Positions 51,415 through 61,830 of a DNA stretch of 64,000 nt are shown in pieces. Origin of the DNA: Heterobilharzia americana (taxonomy: Eukaryota; Platyhelminthes; Trematoda; Strigeidida; Schistosomatidae); assembly GCA_944470555.2 (NCBI GenBank), contig OX104132.1:20345755-20409754 (forward strand), given 5' to 3'. The notes under the pieces are model-generated. The model did not search any database. It worked only from the letters and a program-made list of their open reading frames with translations, and was not told the origin of the DNA. The position numbers and the translations under genes are program-made. The stretch's first letter is position 1, and every line of letters begins with the position of its first letter.

Positions 51415-52092
51415 ATGAACCCAAGGGCTTCCAACAACCAGCTTGCGTGGTCGGACGTGGGACTGGGAGGACCCATAGTAGCGCCAGGGTACCGTGTGCT
51501 TGCTCTTCATAGCGTTCCTTCTGACATCGTGGCTGTGTTTGCAGTACGTTTCTTGCCTCGCAGGCAAGTGATGTGTTCTAAAGCCAGCGCCATATCATCC
51601 GTTGGAGTGTTAAGGACGGGGTCTGTTGGCAGACAGAACTCCCACCCGGTCGCCACGAAGAATGGAGATCTTCGATACTCTTGCCTGCGCTCGCGCCTCC
51701 TGGCTGTTGATGTAGGGCCAACAAAAGGAACGGGGGACAGGCTGTGGAAACACCGTGGGGCGGGTGTACATGAGTCGACACTGATGACAGATGATAACAG
51801 ATTTTCCCACAAAGACAATAAATATTGCATTTCCCACCCGCTTGGAACAAGCTCCGAGGCATACAATCCAATATCGCCTCTGAGGGAACGTCTCCGAACG
51901 GCAAGAGATATACGGTACTCGCTTGGTAACGAGGTAGCCTACTACAACACGGTCACGATTGGGGAACTATTTACCTACCGGTCCGGGGATTTCAATTGCG
52001 AAACGTGTACTTCTATCAATAAAATGCCACTCTCCTGTAACCGCTTTTCGTCCGTGGCATGTACCAGCAAAACACAGCTGGGGCCATTCTAA
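51415..52092 (+). CDS. Unidentified 225-codon open frame
   Basis: One of the longest open frames in the window outside the RTE element. The translation starts MNPRASNNQLAWSD and ends TSKTQLGPF, with a cluster of basic residues and no membrane segment, zinc-binding pattern or catalytic motif that I recognise. Overlapping frames of 75-119 codons on the minus strand (51,904-51,507) and a 116-codon plus frame (52,059-52,409) show that low stop frequency here reflects base composition. It may be chance or a fragment of an unknown mobile element. No splice context was established. Confidence 0.2.
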   Translation: MNPRASNNQLAWSDVGLGGPIVAPGYRVLALHSVPSDIVAVFAVRFLPRRQVMCSKASAISSVGVLRTGSVGRQNSHPVATKNGDLRYSCLRSRLLAVDVGPTKGTGDRLWKHRGAGVHESTLMTDDNRFSHKDNKYCISHPLGTSSEAYNPISPLRERLRTARDIRYSLGNEVAYYNTVTIGELFTYRSGDFNCETCTSINKMPLSCNRFSSVACTSKTQLGPF

Positions 52093-52409
52093 GCCTAGGA
52101 CCAGAAAAAGGAATGAGAATAGACTGCCCCGATTCATTAACCCTAAGGAACAACGGACACGGCATTCCGTTGGTTCTGCTTAGAAGGAAGCTCATTACTT
52201 GGCACTGCTTCATCAGTGTGCTGTTGCATGTCACAGTTTTCCCTACCCTCTTTCAAGTTGTGCTGCGCACGAGGATAGGTGTTCTGTTTGGTGTTGTCAT
52301 TGATAGACATGATGAGGGAAAGTGGTACCACTTGGCACACATCCTATCCCAGGCTTCGCCACAGCTTTTGTTGTCATTGGCTAAGCAGCTGGGGTGTTCG
52401 GTGGTATGA

Positions 52410-55400
52410 GAGGCTGGTAGTGGAAAAAACCGGGCCGCCTATTTGTGCTGTCGTTGATGAAGTAGTTTTTAAGCCAAGAGTAGCTCACCTGTGAGCTGTA
52501 CCTTGTGCACAGCACCCTAGTATCATTTTCGTTACGTCCCGGACCCTCTGCTAGATACTAATATCTACGCGTTGCTTTGTTGTGTCTATCGTCCCCAGTC
52601 TCCAGATGCTAGGCCATGTTTCTGAAGGCGGATTTCACCTGATCCCCGCTTGGGTATGTATCTCCGCTGCCCGGCCTGTATCGAACAGGGTTAGTTATGG
52701 AAGCCCCTTTCAGGGTTGCACTGATTTTACCCCGGGTGCTATGTTCCCCTAGCATAAGGGATGAGCCATCTCATCGATGTTTGGTCTTTCAAATCTGCTT
52801 TTTCTAAAGGAAGCATTTTGTTTTAGCATCGGGATTTCTTTTTACCGGTGTGGGTTCGGGTCCCTTTGTTGTCGTGAGTTCGGTTACGTTAGGGTGCATC
52901 TAAATCTACGGATAGAGCGTGCTTGTCACAATCGGCGGGCATATGAAGCATTTTGCCGCCGCAAGTTGTGTGCGAACTGACGGGGTTGCACGTTTACCAC
53001 CCAACTGTGTTGTCCTGTTAGTGTCATGCCATTCAACTTTTCATATTTGGTGGTGCTCGGTGTAAACTCATTGGAGTCAGGTGTTTTACTGTGACAGTGT
53101 TGCATAGGGACATCACGTTTAGACGTGTCACTCGTTACTTGTTCCTTGTTGTTGAGTAAAATCTGATGGTTAACACTTTCTTCTGGAGTGGGGTTCTGTC
53201 GTCAGCTATCTTTATGCGTCTAAACATATTTTTGCGCCCAGCGCTATTTCCCATCGAAAAGAAGTGCTTGCAGCCTAGAGACAATGTAATCTGGAGTAAG
53301 ATTGAGCATGGAAACTTTGAACCAGTTTCTGGAGTTCTACGATCATGACATAGTATGGGCGTTTAAGATCGTAGCTTTAGCTTTTTGGCGACAAACTTCC
53401 CGGGACAAAGTGGACGATAGCTTTTCGTTGTGATGCAACGTCTCGTACCAACTCTAAGATGAAATCGGTTACAGTTTTGGCTTCTTTATTGTCTATGCCT
53501 TTGTGAGGCCAGAAAGGCGAGAAATGGGTGGGAGTAGCTCATGTATAGTACGGGTGTCAGTTAGCATCGTGTAAGGCTCAGCTATTTTAACCGCGCTGGA
53601 ACTTGATAATGATAACAATAATTCAGGAATGCATATCATCTTTACAGATACGGTCATGACAATTAGTGGTGTGAAATCTTCGGCAGTATTGAAAAAAGTT
53701 TTTACTATCTTCTTTTCATCCCAGGCAGCGGGAATCCCCAGTCTGAAAGAAAGAAAATTTTACACCAAGTACAAGTAGTGCATTTCAAGTTAAATTCAGA
53801 ATTTCCGTCATGATTTTTGGTTATCTGCTAGAGAGAAAAGTGGTGCCTAATGAATATGTAAAAGCATCACTTAAAAAGGAGAAGCAGTAAACTAGCATGT
53901 TCTTTCTGGAAAAAAGTAAAGCTGGCAAAACTACTCGAATGCTTTAATCTGAAGGATCGTATATTGAGGGAACTACCACGTCAGATTCAGTGTATTTTTC
54001 GAAGGACATGCATTTCCAGGTTCATTGAAAAGTCAAGATATACTGTATGAACAATAATAAATAATGCTGATAACACTATAACACCCTCGATGAAACAATC
54101 CACTTTTGTTTGTTCATGCTAAATTGGACATATGTCCACCGTAGCCGTCATAGTGCTCTGTATCGCACTTACAAGTTCGGTGCATATAGGTCAAATTCTT
54201 TCGAATTTCGAGGTGGAGTCAAAGAATCCACCTCTGTGGATAAAGCTGTATTTTCCTGCATTTTCATGCACCGTTTACTGCTGCGTCAGTCATTGGAACA
54301 CCAGATAAATAGGTGTCGAGGCCTCAAGGAAACATCTTCGTGTGATGCCATAGGAATGTTCATGGCAGGGTGCACGGTTACGGAGTAGTTGCTTGAAGAC
54401 GGATGCAGTGATACTTAAGGACAGTAATGATGGGAAATTGTAATTCCAATCCAATTGCAGGTTTCCAAGATCCTATTTACTGTAAGAATCGAGAAAACAG
54501 AGAGGGGAACCAAAGCACGAGGAAGGTAATTGTATGCGGATTTTAACTTATGTACACGGCGTCGTGCATGCTATTAAATGTGTAGTCCCAAGTTTCATCT
54601 GCATATTCTTATTAAAATATGACATTCACGGCGTTTTGGAAGTGCTTTATTTGAGGGGTTACATCTGAAGATGTCTTCAATAGTGGTGGTAATAAGCGGG
54701 AGGTATACATGAACAACTTAATTGACAAGGTGGTCCTAACTGTTTTAAGCTTGTCTGCTGGATGTAATGGAAGGAGTGTGGATTTACCGACCAGGGCGTG
54801 ACACCTGATATGTTTAAGGGGCCTACTGTACTGAGTGTTGTAGGGCATAGTTGTGATTCGCTCTGCATGTTGGGGAGCTTGCCAGAGAATAGGAAGTCGT
54901 TGAGGTGCGTGAAAACCCACTTATTCCTACCGAAGGAAACTAGGACCTGTCCGGAGAGTTATGAGACTGAGTTTCGAACAGGTCCGTGGGGCGTTCATTT
55001 TTATTGTTCAAGCTAAATGTTAGGGATCCTTTGGCCCTACCGCATCCTATTATTACATGTTAGAGTCTGGATACCCTGACACAGGTATCTCACCAAGAAA
55101 ATTCATCTCCTGCATAAAAACTACTGACAGGCAGTCAAAAGACCCCAGTCAACAAGTTAGAAACACAGACAAGCGGATATCGGTTATTATTTCTCATAAT
55201 TAACGGCCATGGCACAAAGGATTCAATGGCAGAGAGGTAGCTTTTTATGATACGGTTAACCACTTCCCGTGTTCAAAAACACGAAATAAGACAATGAGCA
55301 GTGATACAGTAACGGTTGAACGGATCACGTGTACATGTGACGCAGATAACGAACGCACCGCTGCAACACCAAAATATGCTCCAAGATAACAGAACACGGT

Positions 55401-55500
55401 ATGAATTGTCACATCTACGGTGCTGAAAAGCCAAAGTGAATATCAATGCATAGGATGTATTTTTACTTGTGTAATCACGGCGCACCATATTAGAACAAAT
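52410..55500. other. Unidentified GC-richer sequence
   Basis: Short open frames (52,777-52,980, 53,166-53,348 and 54,110-54,388 plus; 54,920-54,612 minus) lack recognisable motifs. The stretch lies inside the segment that appears to interrupt the CR1-like element. Confidence 0.35.
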
Positions 55501-55519
55501 AACAAAATGAACAAATACC

Positions 55520-56911
55520 TTGTATTATTCCTCAACGTTTCGATCTTGCTAAGAGGGTCCTTTTCAAGAGTATGAATCTAACACTAAGTTTACAGGTTAA
55601 TATTCAATTTTCGGCACAGAAAGTGGTGACCTTTACAATCATCCAATTACATAATGATATGGAGCAAAGGCCAATGTAATACAGGTGAGTGAATAAGCAA
55701 CTCAGTCAGAGAAGCTTTTCCGTTGCGCGAGTAGGGTGGAACAAAAATGGGTGGGGAAATTTTTTAGTTCATCTATGAAAAGCACAATGGGGTTGTGAGA
55801 CATCAAGGGTGAGAAAGAATAGATTGCTAGTTTGGAAGGATGAATATTCGAAGGTGAGACAATATATCTCAAATAAATAATGATAATGATAACCATAAAT
55901 GTATTCTTGATAACACTTGAAGTATGAGTGATAACAAAGCGGCGTTTTTTCTCTGTATACAAATATTCCGATTGATGAAAGCATGCAAGTTGTTAGACTT
56001 TTATTACAGTCAGATACTTTTTTATCTCTTAGGTGTAATATTTCCATCAGTGAAATCTGTGATGCACTGAGATTGTATCTGACCTTAACCTACTTTACTT
56101 TTCGAGAGGGCCTTTATCGTCAAACCGGTGGGGTGGCAATGGGTTCATCTGTCTCACCCATTGTGGCTAATCTATACACGCACAGAGTAGAATCAGACCT
56201 ACTTAACCAACATAATTTAAAACCAAGAGTATGGTGGAGGTACATTGATAACACCTTCGTCATAACCAAAAAGCAAGGACTAGAAAGTCTTTTTGAACAC
56301 CTAAACAACCGTTTCCATTCTGTAAGATTCACATGTGAACTAGAAACAGGATTCAGAACTTTAGCTTTCCTAGACTGCAAGGCGATACGAAACAGCGATG
56401 GGACACTTGACATTATGTCTATCAAAAAGATACACATTCTAACAAGTACCTTGACTCCGATTCGGCTCATCCATTGAAAACTAAATTAAACGTTGCCAAA
56501 AACATGTTGACGAGATCGCAAAGAACACCAAATAAAGTGGAATCTCAGCAAGCAGATAGGCGACTTGTTCGGAAAGTCTTAGTACAAAATAACTATCCAG
56601 ACAAACCATTAAAAAGGATCGAAAAAGTTTATCGAATAAAAATATGAAAAAGTCGAGCCATAAAGGTTGGATAAGTACTATAGTACTTCCTTATCGAACA
56701 TCAACTTCAGAGGAAATAAGACGTATCCTTAACAGTTACAACATCAGAGTGTTCTTTAAGGTGACGAATACACTACACTCACACCTGTGTAAATTAAAAG
56801 ATCCGATTCCTCATTTGGAACAACAAAGCTGTGTTTATAAGGTAGACTGCAGTGAGTGCGATGCTGTTCAGCTGTTGCTGTATCGCTGCTCATCGTCTTA
56901 TATTGCATGCA
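55520..56911 (+). mobile_element. Penelope-like element (second family), RT and start of GIY-YIG
   Basis: The 164-codon frame 55,983-56,477 gives YFTFREGLYRQTGGVAMGSS, VSPIVANLYTHRVESDLL, WWRYIDNTFVITKKQG (YVDD changed to YIDN) and FTCELETG with LAFLDCKAIRNSDG. After shifts, PYRTSTSEEIRRILNSYNIR and the nuclease start CVYKVDCSECDA appear near 56,830. The domain then degenerates and stops where the inverted-repeat arm begins. The QTGGVAMGS wording and CVYKVDCSEC distinguish it from the 20-kb PLE. A CAACGTTTCGATCTTGCTAA block at about 55,533 resembles PLE terminal regions. Confidence 0.85.
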
Positions 56912-59404
56912 CGGCGTGAGAATAACTTCGTTGAAAAAGGTCCTTTTCGCTGAATGTCTTGTTTTAACATTTTCTGTCATACCATCCCTCCCCGCACGTC
57001 TGGAAATCTGCACCGCAGCATGACATCAGAGATCATACACCCGTGCTTGGGGTGAAGAGCTGCAGCAAACATGCCAAATGCAAATTCTTCCCCACTTACT
57101 ACAGCTTAATCTAGAATAAGCTTCCTGTATCCGTACGTAGCAATACTTCCGCATGACAGCTTCAGCAGCTGGTAAGCTCGCTTTCTGGTTCAGGTAGAAC
57201 CTAAGGTCTGTTCCTGCACGGGTGTCTTGCAAAAGAAGCGCTCAGAAATGGCTATGTAGAGGCCTGGTGTTCCCGAGGTGGTGGAAGCGGCTCTAATAAA
57301 TATGGTTGGTTTTTAACCCTGTTAAATAGTCTTGAGCGGGGACTTACGGCAACCACCCCCACCTGAGGTCGTTAGGCCTTATACACGCTTCACACCCTCC
57401 CCTACCTTGCGACCACGGCGATTATCTTCCCCCTTCTCTTAACCCAACTCTACGTGCGCACACCAAAGCTCTTGCTGGCTCCCAACTGCAGAATGGAGTC
57501 ACCATTTTTGGGCGCTTGTAATACAGCTTCAACTCGGATATAAAAAATTTAGCACACAAAACTCCAAAGGTACTCCACAAATGCAATATTAAACTACGTA
57601 ACCTGTTACCCCTCGTGCCATCCTAACATGCTCTGGTCTTCAATGTTGTTTCGCCAAATTTCAAGATAACCGACTCCACCTCTCACGCCCCTATGTCCCT
57701 CCTTCGCACCTGGTGTGTGGATTGTGACCGCGGATCATACCAGCGCACACTCATCGTCGAAATATACTTCGAACTTCTATTCAACACGTGCGAACTATCG
57801 TTTCATACCACTTGGAGATGCGAGGGAAAAAGTCCGGGAGGCAGTTCATCCCAGACTACAATCTTCCCAAAGTTCGCGGCACCGGTCAGGACCTCATCTG
57901 GGAATGTTGGCTATGTATATGCTTCCCGCACACAAACATGGAGTTTCCTCCAGTCCTGAACGCTGTTTAAGCAGAAACAGCGGTGATCACATGTGGCCTT
58001 ATGTGATACCCCGACCTTGAATTGCTATCGAATGGTTGATTGATGAAACCCTATATAATTTACCCCACTTCGTGACAACAGTACTTGGATAGAACTATAT
58101 TTGTGGCTCAATTTATCCAGATAACTCTATTTACGGCATACTGGATCTAAACAATCGTTGCACTGTGCGTGACGCCATGCATTACTGGTTGCAAATCTAC
58201 CCCCGCCCGTCCCAACATTTAACTCTGGTTTCGCATGCTGTCTGTAGACAGCACAAATTTACTGAATGCTGTCGTACTTTCGGCTTCATTTATGCTCAAC
58301 ACTCTATCTGTTATGTACTTTTTCTGATTATTTGGCTCACTATTGCCAGGATACTTCTCATGATGAGTGACTATACTCGTGTTACTTTTCACTGCTGTTG
58401 TGCAACGAAGCTGCACTTGTTCAATATCTGTGACCAGCAATATCCAAAAGTTGCTTATACCGGGAGGCTATGTGGCTCATCGACCCATTCGTTCTAGACT
58501 TCCTCAGCTCAAAAGAGAAGAATAACCTCCAGATAACACCCTTTATTGTGGCATTTGTTCGTGTATTTCATTGTTCGAAATATGTTACCGCCAATAATGC
58601 TTGCTAGAAAGAGATTCTTGACCACTTCACTTTTGAAAAGCATCAGTGACTTTCGCATTACATTCGCTTTAGAAGAAAATAATATGAAGTCAAGAAGAGA
58701 GTTGGAAGATCGCCGCAGCTGTGTCAGAGTCAAAACTGAGAAGTTAGCAAACGAAATTAAATGAACAACGAAAACTGAGGTCACTGAGTGAATCAACGCC
58801 TGGAAATAAGATCACATTGTCGGTTGATCGTCGATAAAATTTTCAAAAACTTCCGATGACATGAGGAAATCTCCTGGTTGCCAAGGGCGAAAGATTTGTG
58901 GTGAATTGATTATTTGACTTTCAGGCAGCGCGCAACCGGCCTTAAGAAAATAGATGCACACTCGTGGCAGCCTAACCCTCACCTTACCTATGCCTAAGTT
59001 CTGATATCGAAAGGAGAATAAAACCACATGTCAGGGTAGTTATCAAACGACCAGAAGAGCAATACGCCTCTTTCTACGCAGACCAGAATCACTTTGGAGG
59101 AAACTTTATGACCTATCTTACCGTGTGTGGTGCGAAGACGGACTCTATGGATGTGGTTGTTAATTGACAAAAAGCAGACGCAAAATTACCACGGTCCATC
59201 GGAAGGTGACTTGACGTTAAAACAAACCTCACAAGACTGAAAGCCTCGGTTAGTGACTTGATAGGTGACCTACCCAGTGTTTTCGTACTTCAGGTGCCTA
59301 CTTATGTAAGATATAATAGTTTTTGTCTGCCTAGAAGCTGGATTATGTGTTTTCTATTCAACACAAGACGAATGAACGGGCAAGAAGAAATCAACTGGTT
59401 TACA
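56912..59404 (-). repeat. 2.49-kb inverted repeat, right arm
   Basis: Reverse complement of 43,940-46,430. The outer end, CTGGTTTACA at 59,395-59,404, marks a sharp change. To its right the sequence is CR1-like RT text, to its left the repeat. The arm reproduces all open frames of the other arm (for example 68 codons at 57,232-57,026 and 95 codons at 58,796-58,509). The inner end joins PLE-derived sequence at about 56,905. GC content appears higher than in the DRC1 introns. No transposase, RT or other enzyme motif could be read. Confidence 0.95.
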
Positions 59405-59870
59405 GAAGCTTGTTAAACAGATATTGGTCTCCTCTCCTGAAGAATGGTGGAGGGATGGCGCTTTTCCCTTCTTTAGGGAGCTGACTCACCTCCAACGCGT
59501 GCATGAACAGGTTGTATATGGGTATGCCTAGCACTGCAGCATAGTTGCGTGGGACCACCTTTCCCGTTTCCCCCCAGCCCGGGGATTTTCGTATTCTCAG
59601 TGTCAAAAGTTTTGCAAACACCTGGTTTCACGAAATCTTCACGTTCATCAGCTTTGTATCGCGGTCCTGGGACTTCGTTACATCACTAGATGTTGATGGT
59701 GGATGTATTACTGGGTTGAGTTGCTCGTCAAGTCGACCGCTCAACAATCCTGTCATCTCACTGCCATTCGAAGGTTCTCCGGTCGACCCTGTGACCAGGT
59801 TTGAACCCTAACTCTTCGGTTTGCGTTGTGACATAGTCCGATAAAGGTTTTTCAGATTGTAACTTGACTG
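59405..59870 (-). mobile_element. CR1-clade-like RT, N-terminal motifs, cut at 59,405
   Basis: Minus-strand frame 59,621-59,400 reads YAAVLGIPIYNLFMHALEVS, then QLPKEGKSAIPPPFFRRGDQ and YLFN. This corresponds to the lP.xWK.A.v.PiFKkGdr..NYRPVS stretch of CR1-like RTs. It stops just before the expected NYRP motif, exactly where the inverted-repeat arm starts. Confidence 0.75.
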
Positions 59871-60569
59871 TTTAGCCAGGTTGCCATGGACATATATACA
59901 TGTCATTAAGAATTCTTATATTACATAAGTCGCGTACCGTCTCGAAACCGAGTCTGATTCTTTGTGTGATGTACACCACCGATACCAAGACTTCTTTTTC
60001 CTCTGTATTTACCTTTGGGTTGTGCGAGTTACTCGAGGCCGTTTGAGAGGTGGCCGTCTGGTTAATTTTGGAATACCTGCCGATAGCACTCCAGATTATA
60101 TCTGTAATATGCATCCAGTTTTCTTCTGTCGATAGTGAGCGTCACTACTGCGTCCATTCAGCCTCCAGGAATTCGTTGTTCATGAGACGGTAGTCTACCT
60201 TCGGTAACAGCGGAACGCTTCTGTCTCAACTACCGCTGGTATCTCCTTGGTTATCGGATAGACCCAACAATGCGTAGTCACTTTCACCTGGGGGGTGTAA
60301 AAACAGATTTTGTCCGCAAAAAGACCATCGTCTGTCAGAATTTAGTCGAGTGGTGAACCTTTTCTATCTGGTCCTCATCTAGCGCTTTTCCCAATTCTGT
60401 CTATCAGTCCTGCTGCCATAAACGTATTTCGAAGTTTGCGTTCGAGAGGTTTATGCCTATATCTTGCTTCACATCCCTTGTTGAGTGCCGGGGTGTTAAA
60501 GTCTAAGGCCAGGACCACATCGTCGCAGGCTGCAAAGGTAGTTATTCAAAGGACACTGATCAATTGTGC
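59871..60569 (-). mobile_element. CR1-clade-like endonuclease, C-terminal half
   Basis: Minus strand: DDVVLALDFNTPALNKGCEA (the GDFN motif reads LDFN) near 60,520-60,460. GLIDRIGKSAR follows, then SPLD with ILTDDGLFADK near 60,350, and HPPGESDYALLGLS near 60,290 in another frame, where the catalytic His of the SDH motif is Tyr. Stops and frameshifts confirm decay. Confidence 0.75.
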
Positions 60570-60906
60570 CTTGTGATTTTAGTATTTGTCCTGGTGCGAA
60601 CTTGACAGACGCAAAGACCAATCACTAATTATTCGAACTTGTTATATACCCACGAACACGAGACCAAGGAAGAACACAGTAGCGTAGTCGGATGGAATAG
60701 TATATTTGGATGGTTATGCCAAAATACCGACTGGCTAGAGAGTCGAATACGAGCAGTGCAACGTAACACGACAGCGTGCCAAATGGCGAGGATGCTTGAC
60801 CGGGTGCCTTCAGCTTAGCGAGTCCAGTTAAACTATCAAGGTCAGCGTGAATGTCGAAAGTCGTCAAACCCTAGGCTATTGATTTTGGGGAAGTGTGTGA
60901 CGCCAC
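60570..60906 (-). mobile_element. LTR-like repeat, copy 2, inserted in the endonuclease
   Basis: On the minus strand it begins TGTGGCGTCACACACTTCCC and runs through GGTATATAACAAGTTCG and GGACAAATACTAAAATCACA. The termini TGTGGCGTCACA and ATCACA form a short imperfect inverted repeat with TG/CA ends, as LTRs do. It splits the endonuclease between the YRPP and GDFN motifs. The flanks (GAGCA and AGGCA) give only a weak TSD. A minus-strand 80-codon frame (60,867-60,625) lies within it and is probably not coding. Confidence 0.65.
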
Positions 60907-61830
60907 ATGCTCTACCGTGCAAAGGAGAGGTCTATATATCACTTGTAATGGGCACTTGGTCTGGTTTATGTTGGAATCGCACCATAAGGGTCTGATAGTA
61001 AGCCGAACACACCATCAGTCGCTTCCCCGACTTTTAGACGAGTTCTAGTGTACATGACAACTCCTCCGCCCTCTTTGAACTACCAGTCCTTTCAAAGTAG
61101 GGCTACTTTAGGCAAAGGTATTTACTCACCCACGATGTCTGCTGACAGTAGTGCCTTCGTGATGAGAATTACATCTGCTTGCAGATCGTGACACATTGCT
61201 TTTAGCTTCAGCTTGGTTACATCGCTGTACAGCCATGCCAGAGGGCTATGTTCTGGGCTTGGTGCGATATGGGGACTTGTTTGGAGGCCGGTATGCCATT
61301 GCATCGCATTCTGACGGCCAGTCCTTCCTATATGGTCTTTTACACGGTACCATGCCATGAGGGTTTCTGTTAGGGATGCTTTGCAGTCAAAGCGTACAGC
61401 AAGCAATCTTGGTGAGGAAATGCTCTGCAAGTGCGTAAGTCTTGGTAACCTACTTACGCTGCTGGCAGGCAAACTTCCAGGTCTCATTTTTCCCGCTAAC
61501 CACCTCCACTGTTCCGCATCAAGGAGGTGACTATCACACTTTGTGGATCCACTCGCCAGTTCGGGTATTCCATGAACCACCATGGTTGCAGCTTTGTGCA
61601 GATCACTAATTGACTACTTTCTCTCCGCCCCTCTGGTGACCCAAGGCTGGTCTATCCCACCGTTATGGGGCAGGAGCCTGCAGCGTCTGATCGGCGCAAC
61701 AGCGGCAGTGTGTTGGCTGACTGTTTCGCTGCCACTGCTGATACCCTGAGAGGAGGTGGCTTGTCTCGAGGTGCTCTTCTTCCTTGGGAGAGCCGGCATA
61801 AGCTGGTTGGAGTCTTTTAAACACATATAT
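60907..61830 (-). mobile_element. CR1-clade-like element, N-terminal ORF and endonuclease start
   Basis: The 153-codon minus frame 61,583-61,122 contains SVSRLPRLTHLQ and ends LKAMCHDLQADVILITKALL, then SADI, matching the LqADVilITETWL motif that opens CR1 endonucleases (the catalytic Glu position reads Lys). EGGGVVMYTRTRLKV (GGGV motif) follows near 61,060 and VIYRPL near 60,945. The upstream frame 61,826-61,614 and the text VVHGIPE resemble the end of the preceding ORF. Stops interrupt the junctions. Confidence 0.72.

Noticed and set aside
55702..56047. Minus-strand frames of 86 and 92 codons overlapping the PLE
   Set aside because: They are antisense to the RT frame with clear PLE motifs, and their tyrosine- and serine-rich text has no family resemblance.
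43940..59404. Polinton/Maverick-type giant transposon with terminal inverted repeats
   Set aside because: Total length would fit, but no polymerase B, integrase, ATPase, protease or capsid motif was found between the arms, the ends lack a 6-bp target duplication, and the arms are longer than usual for that class.
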